A stretch of 64,000 bases of DNA, taken from NCBI GenBank assembly GCA_023213395.1, contig CM041465.1, forward strand, positions 69,075,741 to 69,139,740, written 5' to 3'. Both the position numbers and the translations under genes were made by a program. The DNA is from Cycas panzhihuaensis. Taxonomy: Eukaryota; Cycadophyta. Positions 44,421 through 56,646 of the stretch are shown here, piece after piece (position 1 is the stretch's first letter; each line of letters begins with the position of its first letter). The notes under the pieces are model-generated. The model saw only the letters and a list, made by a program, of their open reading frames with translations. It had not been told where the DNA came from and did not search any database.

Positions 44421-44803
44421 TGTTAGAGAATGATGCTTAATCAATGGACAATCCATGATTATTGTAATAGTCATACTCAAATGTTGTGCATAGTTATCTC
44501 AAAGAGGTGCTCATTTATGTTCAAAGCTCAGATATTTGTGTATTCTCATAGATTATCTTAGAGGTTATTCAATATAAGTCTACCTCAATGAGGTGGATCA
44601 TATATGTATCTTTCATAATACAATAACAGAGATGATCGTTTTCCAACACTTTATTGTCTTGTGCTATGATGCGTATTTCATTTTATTTATATTTCATGTT
44701 GCATCTTATGTCATCTCATTGTTGAGAATCCTCTTATTGATTTATTGCTTTCACTTATGTAATTTTCTATCATGATATTTGAATATGATTTTATTTTTTA
44801 ACA
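44421..44803 (+). repeat. I LTR1
   Basis: 383 bp, TGTTAGAGAATG to TTTTTAACA, followed by TGGCATTAGAGC (44804-44815), a slightly altered Met-type PBS. Confidence 0.85.
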
Positions 44804-46241
44804 TGGCATTAGAGCTTAATGGTTTTATCATTGTGAAGTTATGAGTCATCCATGTTTTAGTATGTTACAGTTGTGTTAGAAATATTTTTGCTTGAAGGAT
44901 TTTATCAGAAACTATTGGTGAGACAATCGCCAATAAAGAATTATTTGCATTCACTTTTAAAACTTTGCCTAAATCTAACGAGAGTTTTGTTACCATTTTA
45001 ACCATTGCTAGAAAATTAAGAACTATGACATTCAATGAACTTGAAGGTTTGTTGTTGTAGCATGAATAACTATTAGGGGATAATGAAGGTGTCAAACATT
45101 TGTAGCATATGCTGCAAAATACAAAGGGAAGAAGAAGATCTTCACTCCAAAGAAGAAGAAGGAACATGTTCAAAAGGAGGATACAAGTTCTTGAAGGACA
45201 AAGCAAATTGAGGGTATGCTATTGCTATGGCAACCCTAGTCATTTGAAAGAAGACAGTTAAAAGATGGTGTATGATTAACAAATGAAGAAGCAATCGTGA
45301 TACTAAGGGCAAACAACTCCTTGTTGTAGCTTATTAGTCATAGCATAATGCTAAGGAATATCGGTACATTGACTTAGGAGGCACCTAACACACAATAAGT
45401 AAGTAAGAATGGTTCTGGAGCACAGACAAGTCTATAGGAGAATTTCTCACTTCTGGAGAGAAAACTAGGCTATTAGTTGGAGTAGGTTGCGAAGTCTCAA
45501 TAGATGAAGACAACCACATTGATGGTGTGCAGTATATACTTGGATTAAAGAAGATTTGATCTCTGTAAGCCAAATTTGAGAAAAATAATACGAATGTTTA
45601 TTTTGAAAATGGATGATATGTAATCAGAGAGAAAAATAAAAAGGTGGTTGTAGCAAGTACTAGAGTTGAAGCCCTTTACAAGTCAAAGGTGGAATTTGAA
45701 GATTATAAAACCTTTATTGTTGATGCAACTCAAAAAGGCTATTTATTACATAATTGAATGGGGCATTTGAAGTACTCCTGCCTCAAATTAATGTTTAGAT
45801 TGAACATGGTGCATGGTTTATGTAAAATAACTATTGATAAATGCTTGCATGAAGCTTGCATAATGGGTTAACTATGTAGAACAAAATTTGAAAAAGGAAA
45901 GCCTAGAGATCAAGGGAGGCGTTAGCCATGGTGCATACTGATTTGTGTGGCCCAATGACAATAGCATCACATGGAGGTGCTTGCTTAACCTTTATCAATG
46001 ATTTTCCAAGGAAGACTTGGGGGTGCTTCATTAGGATAGGTTTCAAACCTTTGAGATATTCAAAGAATTTGAGGAAGCTATAAATGAAAGTGGGATGAAG
46101 ATGAAAACACAAAGATCGAATAGTGGGGGGAGAATATACCTCAAGGGAATTTGAATAGTATTATAAAAGCCTTGGAATTAGGAGGTAGTTTAGAACTCCA
46201 CATACACCACAACAGAATGGGGTAGCAAAAAGGATGAGTAG
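44804..46241 (+). pseudogene. I copy 2: gag tail, protease and integrase start
   Basis: Gag remnant FKTLPKSNESFV and MTFNELEGLLL (44960-45060), a knuckle CYCYGNPSHLKEDS whose last Cys is Ser (about 45215-45260), a protease with D-L-G-G where D-S-G-A is usual (about 45370), the tail GVGCEVSIDEDNHIDGVQYI, then integrase with DLCGPM and FINDFPRKTW. Many frame breaks. It ends in NGVAKRMSS directly before LTR2, the same joint as copy 1 (with Lys instead of the catalytic Glu). Confidence 0.8.
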
Positions 46242-46663
46242 TGTTGGAGAATATTGTTCAATTAATGGACAATCCGTGATTATTGTAATAGTCATATCTC
46301 AAATATTGTGCATAGTCATCTTAAAGAGGTGCACATTTGTGTAATTATTAATCTGTGAGCATCATTAAAATTTGTGTTTAGAGCTCACATATTCATGTAT
46401 TCTCATAGGTTATCTTAGAGGTTCTTCAATATAAGTGTACCTCAATAAGGTGGATTGTATATGTATCTTTCATAATAGAATAATGGAGATGATCATTTCC
46501 CCAACACTTATTGTCTTGTGTTTTGATGCATATTTCATTTTATCTATGTTTCATGTTATATCTTATGTCGCCTCATTATTGAGAATCCTCTTATTGAATT
46601 ATTGCTTTCACTTATGTAATTTTCTATCATGATATTTGAACATGATTTTTTTGTTGTTTGACA
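46242..46663 (+). repeat. I LTR2
   Basis: 422 bp, TGTTGGAGAATATTG to GTTTGACA, followed by TGGTATGAGAGC (46664-46675). About 40 bp longer than LTR1 because of an extra segment near 46340-46375. Confidence 0.85.
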
Positions 46664-46790
46664 TGGTATGAGAGCTTAATGGTCTGATCCTTATGAAGTT
46701 AAGAGTAGTCCATGGTTTAATTTGTCAAAATTGTGTTCGAGGTATCTTTGCTTGAAGGATTTTATCCTAACCGATTTGTGAAAGTTATGC

Positions 46791-48643
46791 TTGATATGGT
46801 GAAGGATTATGGTTTGGGTGAGCTATGAAGTTAGGATCTCAGATTTTATGATGAGATTGTTTTGAAATTGATTCAACAGATGAGTGTTTATGCATGTGGA
46901 TAGCTTAAATATATTGCATGTAAGTATTTTAACGACAAATCCACAATATCAATTATTTTTAGTATTTTTTTTAAATTTCGGGGATACAGATCATATGGAT
47001 GGATTGAGTTCCATATAGATGGAGTGAGTCTCACATGATGTAGAAACAAATGATATGGGCATGGATGAGGTCACGGTGACCTACGAAGGAAGTGTTGTTG
47101 TGACCTATAAGATGAGTGCTACTAGATTGTAGAAGCAAGTTCAATCACCCTGCTATAGCGATGGATAGTGGGTAGTTGTTGGCTGTATGAAGGCCGCATA
47201 GTAGACTCAAGGATGTCTATAAGGAAGAAGCTATTGAGATGATTTAGCACTTCAAGAAATTTGAATGTTGGATGCAGAGTATGGTAACTAAAGCATAATA
47301 ACTTGCAGATGGACGTTAGTATGTCCATGAAATCCTAGTAACAATTTGTGCCTAATAGTTGTGTTTAGTTGTGATTGCAAAGTGTTGGAAAAGGAAGCCA
47401 CTTATGGAGTCAAATGCTTAGAAGAAAGAAGAAAGAAATTGATGAAATGTTGAAAGCACATGAAGAGATCCACAATTGAGAAACCTGTAAGAACCTGTTG
47501 TTTAAACCCTCAGTTAAGTTGAAGTAAGTCCATAGTCATTGAAGTTTGTTCTGGAGGCGTTTGCGAGTGTCCCATTCTAAGGAGTTCATTGTTAGAATGA
47601 AGAATTAGAGACTCCAATAGAGAAGAGAATGATCATGGAGCACTTGTTCATAAGAGACCACAACAGGTTTGGCCCTATGTAGGGTGTTTAACAACCTGTA
47701 GACTGAGGAGCAATAATATATGGATTGTGGGTGCTCATATGTTGAAGTGGCGGCTTCTGAAGGGACATGGTGAACACGTAGAGTAGAACTCACTGTTAGG
47801 GTGCCAAATGAGGAGGAGGAATGGCTACAAAGAAATGATGTGGATGATGACTTGATCAATGAGTATTAAGGGGCCATAGATGAGATTTGAGAAGTGGCAT
47901 CTCAAACCCTTGCATAGTAGAAAAACTCAAGTAGCTTGGAGGATGAGTGATGTAGGTTGTGAGGCATAGAGGAGGCCATAGAATCATTTGGTGTAGATGT
48001 AACCTTGTAGATGAAGAAATGACAACCTGTGGAGTATAGTGAGTGGCATTCATAGAGGTTTATGCGGTCAAAAGCAAAGTTATTGAATGTAGACACTGTA
48101 GCATCCACATAGAGGGGATCCTTAGATTTGCTTCATGCATAGATTCGGTCCCCAAGATACTAAAACTCTTATACGTTGACACGAAATGCATGGATGTAAT
48201 CACGATGGTTGATTTTTAATTTTTGAAGGTATATGTTTTTTGTTTGAAGCTATTGGCAAATGAAATTGGATTGAAAGATGTTTTGAAGTCTACTTTGAAG
48301 CCCCCTTATAACACACAATCACATGCAGAGAAACCATGTGACCAACACCCCGAACAAAAGGGGATAAACCAAGTTTTTTATCTTCAAGTGAATTTTTTAG
48401 TACATGTAGACATTGTTTTTGCTAAAATTTTTGCATATGAACTTAGAATTTAGTTTGTTGGATTCATTGGAGAGCTTGTTTTGATGCCTTCGAAATGAGT
48501 GGTTATAAAGATTAACTTTGAAATGACAAGGAAAATATGAATGTCAAATATGCTACAAGTATGAGGCAAATAATAAAACCATAAAGAACAAATGAAAAAT
48601 GAAGTATGTACAATATAAAAGACAATAGAGGTGGGAAAATGAT
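46791..48643. other. Unrecognised DNA after array I
   Basis: 1.85 kb with only short frames on either strand and no retrotransposon motif that I can read. Homology to copy 2 of I stops at about 46785. Nothing else is claimed here. Confidence 0.5.
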
Positions 48644-48881
48644 TATCTTCCAAATTATTGCATTAGGTATGAATGCATACTTATAGTCCATGTCACCTCA
48701 TACTTGTCCAATCAAATGTAAGAACCTTAATGTCCACCAATGTGATATTTACATGAATAGGTGTGCACCACTTGCACGCATCTTAATATCTCCTAATATA
48801 AAATACCTATGAGAGTTAAGAAAAGAGAAGCAAGACATTTAACATTAATACATAAACCAACATTAAACATTATATTTTAAC
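48644..48881 (+). repeat. Direct repeat pair, left copy
   Basis: 238 bp beginning ATCTTCCAA and ending near ATTATATTTTAACA. It matches 49337-49552 through GCATTAGG, ACCTCATACTTGTC, AATATAAAATACCTAT and CATTAAACATTAT. Confidence 0.85.
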
Positions 48882-48946
48882 ACCACAAATCCCCCCTCCC
48901 CCCCCACATAATATTTAATATCACGTCTGTAACACTATGTAGAAAT

Positions 48947-49264
48947 CTATTGGATCAAGTGAAGGTTGTCTTCATATTGTACTAGCTGTATCTGCAAGCT
49001 ACAAACTAAATTTGTTAGAGTTTGTATGAAGAAAGGTCTATCTATCAGAATGCATGGGTAACTAGTCGCTGCAACTGCCAGTTGAATAGGATTCTCTTTT
49101 GGGTACAAGGTATAATCAACATCAGTCAACTTCATTTCGGGAACAGATCTACCTGGCAAACGAGTTGAGTGCCAAAGCAATTTCATTCTCACTTGAAGCA
49201 TCCAATTTGTGGTTCCTTCAAGGATATAAGTAGGGTACACCTTGAAGCCTGTGTGGTTTTTCAA
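48947..49264 (-). pseudogene. Unrecognised 105-residue frame between the direct repeats
   Basis: An open minus-strand frame (MKNHTGFKVYPTYILEGTTN at its start, then WHSTRLPGRSVPEMKLTDVD and LYPKENPIQLAV). I do not recognise the family. Its position between two direct repeats makes it the only candidate coding unit of that small structure. It could equally be a captured gene fragment or chance. Confidence 0.3.
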
Positions 49265-49336
49265 GGATATAAATGAATATCACTTGGAGTTTAAGCTTTC
49301 CAAGTTTACTGACAACCAAATATGCTTTTATGAAGC

Positions 49337-49552
49337 ATCTTCCAATTATTGCATTAGGCATGAATACATACTTATAGTACATGTGACCTCATACTTGTCG
49401 AATCAAATGTAAGAACCTTTATGTCCTCCAATAGGATGATTATATGAACACCACATGCACACATCTTAATAACTCAATATAAAATACCTATAAGAGAGTT
49501 AAGATAAGGGGGACACTAAACATTAACCCACATTAAACATTATGTTTTAATA
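49337..49552 (+). repeat. Direct repeat pair, right copy
   Basis: 216 bp, partner of 48644-48881. Both are oriented the same way, about 455 bp apart. Confidence 0.85.
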
Positions 49553-50252
49553 GTAAGAACATATTGGGTTTTGATTTTAAACACATTTTTAAGGTTGAAG
49601 TTGAGGCAAACAATGAAAAGACCTTTTGTAGGTTCACTTTTTAATAATTTTCAAGCATATTTTCACTTGAAAATATTAAATTATTAGTTTTAATAGATAA
49701 ATGCTCATGTAAGAATCCTTTCTACGAGTAATACATGTGAAAAATTGTCACATTGATGAAATGAATGCATTTTGCATTTATGATAATTGGTTGAGTGCTT
49801 CATTTGAACCTTATATCTTGTTTCATCAATTGAAATTATGCGATGAGTTTGTGGTTGAGATATCCTTTTTGTATGGCAATAGGAATTGCAGTAGATTACT
49901 TGAGGTTAGTAACATTTGGTTGTTGGATACTTGGTGTTTTGTTAATGTAATCGGTGAAACGGGTTAATGTCATAAGGTCATTACATTAGTTGGTTATTTC
50001 TAAAAGGGTCTTAAGTGAACTTTAAATTAGATCACTTAAGTGAAATGCACTTTCATGTGCATTATGTGTAATTTCATTTCACCTAACTCTAATGCTCCTT
50101 CTCTTAATATAAAAGTAAGCTCAATGGAGGAGATTCATTATTACCTCTCTATTTTGTGAGAACTACTCTTTTTTTTTTCAAGTCTCTCTTGCTCCCATGT
50201 TTGCCTTTGTGTTTAGTGCATGGAGATGAAGGATAGATCCACTATTTTCGTG

Positions 50253-50264
50253 TGGTATCAAAGC
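50253..50264 (+). promoter_or_regulatory. Possible primer-binding site
   Basis: TGGTATCAAAGC, one base from the common plant LTR-element site. Upstream sequence is LTR-like only by composition. Confidence 0.35.
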
Positions 50265-50774
50265 TTGCTTCTTTCATATTCGTCACTCGCACTTGCAATG
50301 GAGCCATCACTTCCTTCTCCCCCACAATCCATATGGTGAAGGAGATTGTGAAAGTGGATTTGGAAATATTTTCAAGTTTTTATCATAGCATACTTAGTAT
50401 TGTTTGCTTTTCCTTTCTCTTTTGCATGTTTGGAAGCATAATAGAAGGAGTTGTAAGGTCTAAGGATTCCAATCCTTTGGTAGCCATTTATGCATATCTC
50501 ATTCTTCTTTTCTTTCCCCTCTTTTTGTCCATTTAACAAGGGAAAATGTTGTTGAAATTTTTCTAGCGTTTAGAAAAATGTTTGTAAGGGGAGGTTTTGC
50601 CCATTTCTTTTAAGAATTTGAAGCCATTTAAAATCTCCATCATTGTATGCTCTCAACTTGCCCATATTGGGATCTTGGTGATTAAAAAATGATGGAAATT
50701 TCATATGGTATCATGTGTTGATGAGATATTTGTAAGCTAGATTTTTTGTAGAAATAAAATCTGCTTGCTAAATT

Positions 50775-51130
50775 TCACAGGTCTGCCAAAGTTTCTATAG
50801 AGCTCTAATTGACCTAATTCCAGTTGTTGAAGATGCGGTTTTGAGTTTAGTTTCTAGCCCAAAAATTGGCATCCAATTTCGTTGCCGTATAAAAACGTTA
50901 TCGTTGTTTTAGTGAACAATATTTATTTTTAGCAAAAAAAAAAAAAAAAAAAAATTCTATCCACTTTGCGGAGCTACAAAAAATTTTGCAGAACTCATTT
51001 TGACCTAATTCCACTTCTTAAAGATGCAGCTCTGAGTCTAGTTTGCAGCACAAAATCTGGCACTCAATTTCGTTGTCGTGGGAGAAAGTTATTGCTGTTT
51101 TAGTGAAGGCTATTTTTTTGTGAAAAAAAA
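50775..51130 (+). repeat. Two-copy tandem repeat, period about 191 bp
   Basis: The GACCTAATTCCA segment (50811 and 51002), the CAATTTCGTTG segment and the GTTTTAGTGAA segment recur in order. A run of about 23 A separates the copies (50938-50954 region). Confidence 0.85.
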
Positions 51131-52229
51131 CGTGAAGAAAATTTCTTCCTTTTTTAAGGTTTCAAAGTCTATTGTAAAAGTGAGTGAAAAATATCTGGAT
51201 CGGAGCAATATTTGGTGCCCTCATTTCACTTCTTAACATTTCATTTTAGCACTCCAAGCAAGCACTCCAAAATCACTCTATTTTTAGTTATATGCACGTT
51301 TGATGCAAATTCGATTATCTTTTCACTCTCCCTAAAAGGAACGCATCACGTGCGTTATTTTCTATCATTTTGTACTTGTTCACACACTTGCCAAGGTTGA
51401 GATAGCTTGGTTGGCAGAATCTCGTGCCATAAAGGAGGTGTGGGTTTCAAGCTAGGACTGGACTAAATTGGAATATTGGTGAGCTTTGGTTAGCCATACT
51501 ATCGTGCCTCAATCAGGGATCATCCTGATAACCAACTGAAAAAACTGAAATTTTAATACAAGATTAAAATATACCCTATGCAATATCCGTCATAGCCATG
51601 GGTATGCACGCACCACTCTTCAGAGGAGGTATATAGCTGCTCATTGGTGAACTGGGTGAGGATTGGGAGTACTTGGGCTCTGTTGTGACTTGGATTTCAT
51701 CACCAAGAACAATTGCGGGTATCGCAGGTGAAGACCAATTTAATTCTACTAGTAGCTTAGGCATTCCTTCAACAACTTCAACTACATGTTGGACACAAGT
51801 TAGAGGTTATTAGATTGATTATACATCCTACATTTGAGTTTTGAGTTGTGTACACCCAATGATGTCAGCTTCCACATTGGCCTACATTCTTGTATATTGA
51901 TCACTTATTTGTAAGAAGTGATCCATAGTGTGATCATAATCATAATGCTTTTCATATTTCTGCTATGTCAGGTTAATGTTTGCCACAAGTGTTGGTGGCC
52001 AATTTTCATCATAATGCTTCTCATATTCTTGTTGCGTTAGGTTAATATTTTTCACAAGTGTTGGTGACTTTTCTCTAAGTTGCTCCTTTCATCTTTGAGC
52101 AACCATTCTCACTTCTTTATTCTTTTTTTTGCTACACTGCTTCATTACATCTCCCATTTGTAAATAATGATTGGTCGTTTATTGCCATCATTTTCATAAG
52201 TCCCTTGTTCATTTCTTCCATTCTCAAAA

Positions 52230-52960
52230 GATACCATATCTTCACAGTTAAACAAAATGTGAACTACATTCTTAAAGGGAAAGAAAATTGGGACATGTGG
52301 TTCACTGGTGTTAGAAATGCCGCAAAGTATGAAGGTTTTCGGAGAGATCACCTGTAACTTACACCAATTGTTGCTACCACCACTGATGTTGCAGGTAAAC
52401 ACGCTAATGGAAACTTGAGATGATAAAATTCGTGCAAGGATACTTCTTGTCACTGATTATTCCCTGCATAACCTCATTGATGAAGCCGTACATGATATAG
52501 CATAGAAGGTTCTTAAAGTTCTCAAGAAGAACTTTGACACTAAATCATACTTGGAATTTGTTCACTTAGTGTTGAAGATGAACAAATTGAAAATACAGAA
52601 AGGACACGCAAGTGAGACAATCAATCTCCTTCGTCCCATCAAGCAAGCCATCGATAAAGACTTCAAGACTCAATACATTACATGGGCTTTCTTGATTCAG
52701 TCATATCACCATATCCTAGATTACAAACATCTACTAGGAAGTCTTCAAGCTAGTGGCACCTTGAAGACCCTAAACTTTGAGGCTCTTGCTGATAAGTTCA
52801 TAGAATTTGATAAGACCTTTGATATCAACTTTGCGACTACATCAGATTCAGTCAATATTGTTTTTAAAGTGGAAGAAGATATTTTTTATACCAAAAATCA
52901 AAGTCAATCCTCTTGTAGAGGTGGTAATTCCCACGGAAGAGGCATGAGTAGACAATGAGG
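52230..52960 (+). pseudogene. J gag
   Basis: N-terminus near 52250: VNYILKGKENWDMWFTGVRN. After stops, the UBN2-type body LKKNFDTKSYLEFVHLVLKM, INLLRPIKQAIDKDFKTQY and LNFEALADKFIEFDKTF is open in 52551-52958. An RGGNSHGRGMSR basic patch closes it. Confidence 0.82.
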
Positions 52961-53816
52961 ACAACGTCCTCATGGTCAACAAGCTGTTCAACATCAATAA
53001 AAATAGTCTCAAGGCCAAGGCCAAAATAATCAACCTAGACCTAAATCTAGCAATTAGAGACAATCTAGCCAGCCTAATACTTCTTCTGGGATTGGAAATC
53101 AAATAATTGTGTGCCAAAGGTGTCATAGAAAAGGACACTGCCAAAAATTGCAGAACTGCCATCAACAAACTACCAAGCTATCAACAACGCCATGGTGCAC
53201 ATAATGCTGATGATACTTCTTTCGAAGATGCTTTTGGTGGAACACAACTTGCTCATGCACACTTTCAAAGAATTGGGGCCACTTCATCAAATGTTATTGA
53301 CAGATCCACTAAGTATATTGAGACTCATTGTGGTTATGCTTATTCACTTTTGCCTTCACCAATAGTGCCACCTCAAATACTTAATCTTGGATCATGGATA
53401 CTAGAGCAACACAACATATGACTTGCCATCGGTAGTTCTTTTAGGATTTTGACTTTGATGTTTGTGGTGTTGTACACATGGCTGACAAATCATCTCAGCC
53501 AGTTGAAGGACTTGGAACCGTTTGCTTGAAACTCCCAGGCCTTTCAGATTTTACTCTTGTTGATGTTTTATATATTCCTGCTTTGAAGCAGAACTTGCTC
53601 TCCCTATCCACCCTTATCTCTCGTGGATTTGATCTGAGTGTAATTGCAAATAATCAAACTCTTTGTGTCATTCACCCTCTTTCAAATGCTGTGGTTATGA
53701 CCGGATTTCTTGATGGCAAACTTTTTCGCCTAACTGACTCACCATCCTTTGAAGCCAACTATGTTGATGATGACTCTGCTTTTATCACAACCCTAACTCC
53801 TCAAAAGTTGTTCTAA
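52961..53816 (+). pseudogene. J zinc knuckle and protease
   Basis: The knuckle VCQRCHRKGHCQKLQNC is at about 53109-53160, with an extra base or residue before the last Cys. The protease active site at about 53397-53425 reads D-T-R-A-T-QHMT (Arg for Gly) and lies in a different frame from the preceding stretch. The tail GLGTVCLKLPGLSDFTLVDV and LYIPALKQNLLSLSTL is open in 53478-53816. Confidence 0.82.
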
Positions 53817-54716
53817 GAGGCCCTATGGCATGCTCGTATGGGGCATATCAAAATTGATCGTTTAAGAGAACTACATTGCACTTTTTCTAGTATGCTTAGG
53901 CTCTCTTCTAAGCCCTTCAAATGCGAAGCATGTATTCTTGCCAAATCTCAAAGACAACCCTTTCCTTGTAATCAGTGGAAATCTAGTCAACCTTTGTAGT
54001 TTGTACACTCAGATATATGCAGTCCTATGCCCATCCCTTTTCTCAAATGAAAGTGGTATTATATTACATTCATTGATGATTTTACCAAGAAAGTATGGGT
54101 TGCTTTTCTTGCAAAGAAAGATGAAGCTTTTTCCATGTTTCAAACTTTCAAGGCCCGTGTAGAAAATGAATCTAGATTCAAGATCAAAATACTCAGAATT
54201 GACAACGATGGCGAGTACAGTTCCAATGAGTTTGATTCGTACCTACGTCACCATGGGATTAAACATCAGATCATTGTTGCAGGTATACCCCAACAAAATA
54301 GAGTTGTCGAGCACATGAATATGATCATCATGAACATGGCTCGTGCTATATTGGTATACAAGAACGTCCCTGTCTATCTTTGGGCCAAGGCTATTTGGAC
54401 TGCCATGTATTGCATCATTACTCTTAGTTCCTCCAAGCTCAGCCCCTCTCCACATGAAATGTGGTATGGACAAACCCCCTTTATCTCCCACTTCAAAATT
54501 TTTGGCTCTACTTGTTATGCTCACATTTTGGAGGAACATAGAAACAAGCTCCAAGATAGAGCTCTCAAAGGCATCTTTGTTGAATACCCTATGGACAAAA
54601 AGGGATACAAGGTTTTTCTACTTTCACAGCGCAAAATCATCATCACTAGAGATGTTATCTTTATAGAGGTTGAAGATCAATTACTCAGATTTGACTCCAA
54701 GACGCTTTCATACTAA
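53817..54716 (+). pseudogene. J integrase
   Basis: Pre-integrase HHCC: ALWHARMGHIKIDRL, FKCEACILAKS. The core has HSDICSPM, FIDDFTKKVWVAF, RIDNDGEYSSNEF and QQNRVVEHMNM, so Asp, Asp and Glu all remain. Frame changes fall near 53997 and 54130. The C-terminal IFGSTCYAHILEEHRNKL and KVFLLSQRKIIITRDVIF lie in 54135-54716. Confidence 0.87.
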
Positions 54717-56206
54717 TTTAACGATGCTATTGAATTTGATGTCCAGATTCCAAAATTTAGGGGGGGAGATGCTCGGCAGTTGCTCAAAATCTTGGAATCT
54801 GAGAATAGAGCCCCGAAGGATACAAGTTGTGACTCCCAATTGATGTGTATACATCCAACATTATCCTTTGAGAACAACCAAGTTGACAAAGGCAAAGCCA
54901 TAGTAGGACCACCTTCTCCAACATCAGTGGTTGGCCCATCTTCTCCAACATCATCAACGTCCTCTGTGCCAAACATTTCACATGATCATTTTCAAGATCA
55001 AAATGAAGACCAAGAGGCAGTGGAAATGAAAACCTCATTCCCAACTCAAGGTTTTTGTGAAGCCTACCAGTTACAGAAGGACATGCGACCAAATGAGGTA
55101 GGCAAAACTGGCACTAGAAGTGCCTATAGAGCAAAGATGAACGAATCACTTTCCATTGAGCTTGAACTAGCAGAACTACACCTTGCTTTCAATGAAGAGC
55201 TCCTAACGTACCAAGAAGTTGTAAAGCATGCAACTTGGAGAAATGCCATGAATGAAGAGTACCAATCTCTTATCAAGAACGATGCATGGGAGCTTGTCAA
55301 TCTACCACTTGGAAGAAAGGTAGTTCGAAACAAATGGGTGTTCAAAAATAAGTATAGATCAGATGGCACCCTAGAAAAACACAAGGTGAGGTTGGTAGCA
55401 AAAGGATTCACACAAAGGAAAGGCATTGACTACACTGAAATCTTTGCTCCTACAACCAAGTGGCCTACAATTAGAACTCTTATAGTTGTTGTTGCTCAAT
55501 AGGGTTGGAAAATCCCCCAGCGCGATGTTAAGACCGCATTTATCAATGGTGACTTTAAAGAAGAAATTTACATGGCTTAGTCAGAAGGATACGAGATTGT
55601 CGGTCAGGAGCATAAGGTTTGCAGGCTCAAAAAGTCCTTGTACGGCTTAAAACAAGTCCCTCGTACTTGGTTTACCAAGTTGTCTGAAAGAATAAGGCAA
55701 CTTGGATATAAGGTTTGTGACTATCAAGATATTGATGCAACACTATTCATCAAGCGCCAAAATGATAAAGTCACTTATCTCTTAATCTTTGTGGATGATA
55801 TGCTAATAACGGGGAATGGTGAACAGGTAATTAGCCAACTGAAGAAGGACCTTGCTAAAACTTTTGAATTGTCTGACCTCGGGTTGATGAAATATTACAT
55901 GGGAATTGAAGTAATTCAAAAGAATAGCAAAATCTCTCTCCCAAGAAAAATATATCAACGATCTTTTGACAAAGTTTCAGTTGGAAGATGCTTGACCAAT
56001 GGCTACACCTATGGAACCTAATGTTGAACTCTCAGTTGATGGAGGCACTATGGAGGCAAACACAACTCTTTACAGGCAACTTGTAGGTAGTCCCATCTAT
56101 ACTACCAACATAAAGCTAGATATTGCACACTTTGTCAGTATTCTTGCAAGATTCATGACAAATCTTAAACAGAATCACTGGCAGGCTACAGTACGAGTGT
56201 TGAGGT
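54717..56206 (+). pseudogene. J linker and reverse transcriptase (truncated)
   Basis: Frame 54780-55502 holds a Ser/Thr-rich linker and RT start WELVNLPLGRKVVRNKWVF, RKGIDYTEIFAPTTKW. A TAG at 55501 and another near 55579 interrupt, then MYGLKQVPRTWF and the catalytic FVDDMLITGN box in 55638-56021 (Phe replaces Tyr in the Y-V-D-D box). LVGSPIYTTNIKLDIAH continues in 55999-56206. It stops at VLRYL, and RNase H is absent. Confidence 0.87.
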
Positions 56207-56561
56207 ACCTGAGTTGGAATAATGTACATTCCCATTACATGTCCATTTAAGTTCATTTCATTTCATTAGAATAATTGCTCACATGGAATATTCTAGTGAG
56301 AGAAGATTCTTAGTCAAAGTTTTTAGAAGTCAAAGATGCTTAACTATTAATGAGGTAGTTTGAGCACACCAAAAGTCATGGGAATTGTTGAACCACCTCC
56401 TATGTTTAGACTTAGTGTAAAGTTATGAATATGTATTTGTACCTTGCATATTTTCTTAATGAGATTTGGAGAGTTGTGAGTCATTTGTCGTATTGTCATT
56501 TCTTGTGCATTTTTCACGTGCTTTATGACATGTCTCATACTCTTATCCACTCATTCCTACA
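56207..56561 (+). repeat. Probable LTR of element K
   Basis: About 355 bp from GTTGGAATAATGTACATTCC to CATTCCTACA, followed at once by TGGTATCAGAGCC. The 5' edge is inferred from the end of J's coding and the LTR-like start. No second copy occurs in the window. Confidence 0.6.
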
Positions 56562-56574
56562 TGGTATCAGAGCC
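56562..56574 (+). promoter_or_regulatory. Primer-binding site of K
   Basis: TGGTATCAGAGCC, the canonical plant Copia Met-type site. Confidence 0.85.
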
Positions 56575-56646
56575 AGGTTTCTAACAGCTCTATGTTGAAA
56601 TCTAGTGACCATTTCTGCCATATTTGAATGCTAGATTTTGTCCTGA

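Larger units (their letters stand above)
43607..46790 (+). mobile_element. Tandem array I of an RT-less Copia derivative
   Basis: The order is internal part (43607-44420), LTR1 (44421-44803), PBS, internal part (44804-46241), LTR2 (46242-46663), PBS, and the first 115 bp of a third internal part. The period is about 1.82 kb for both the LTRs and the coding marks. Each internal part holds gag tail, protease and integrase only and joins the LTR at the same point just after the integrase NGV block. RT, RNase H and PPT are absent. Confidence 0.85.
49553..52189. other. Stretch before J: possible LTR end, PBS and leader
   Basis: No gene is recognised. TGGTATCAAAGC at 50253-50264 resembles a Met-type PBS, and the AT-rich 50000-50250 could be an LTR, but no partner LTR was found. 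If real, the following 1.9 kb would be J's leader. A two-copy tandem repeat lies at 50775-51130. Short frames at 49737-49967 and 50252-50536 have no family I know. Confidence 0.4.
52190..56206 (+). mobile_element. Copia element J, internal region only
   Basis: Plus-strand gag, protease, integrase and RT in the Copia order. It ends inside RT/RNase H at VLRYL, where LTR sequence begins (56207). No own LTR pair was identified; the possible PBS at 50253 may mark its 5' side. Frames are broken at several places. Confidence 0.8.
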
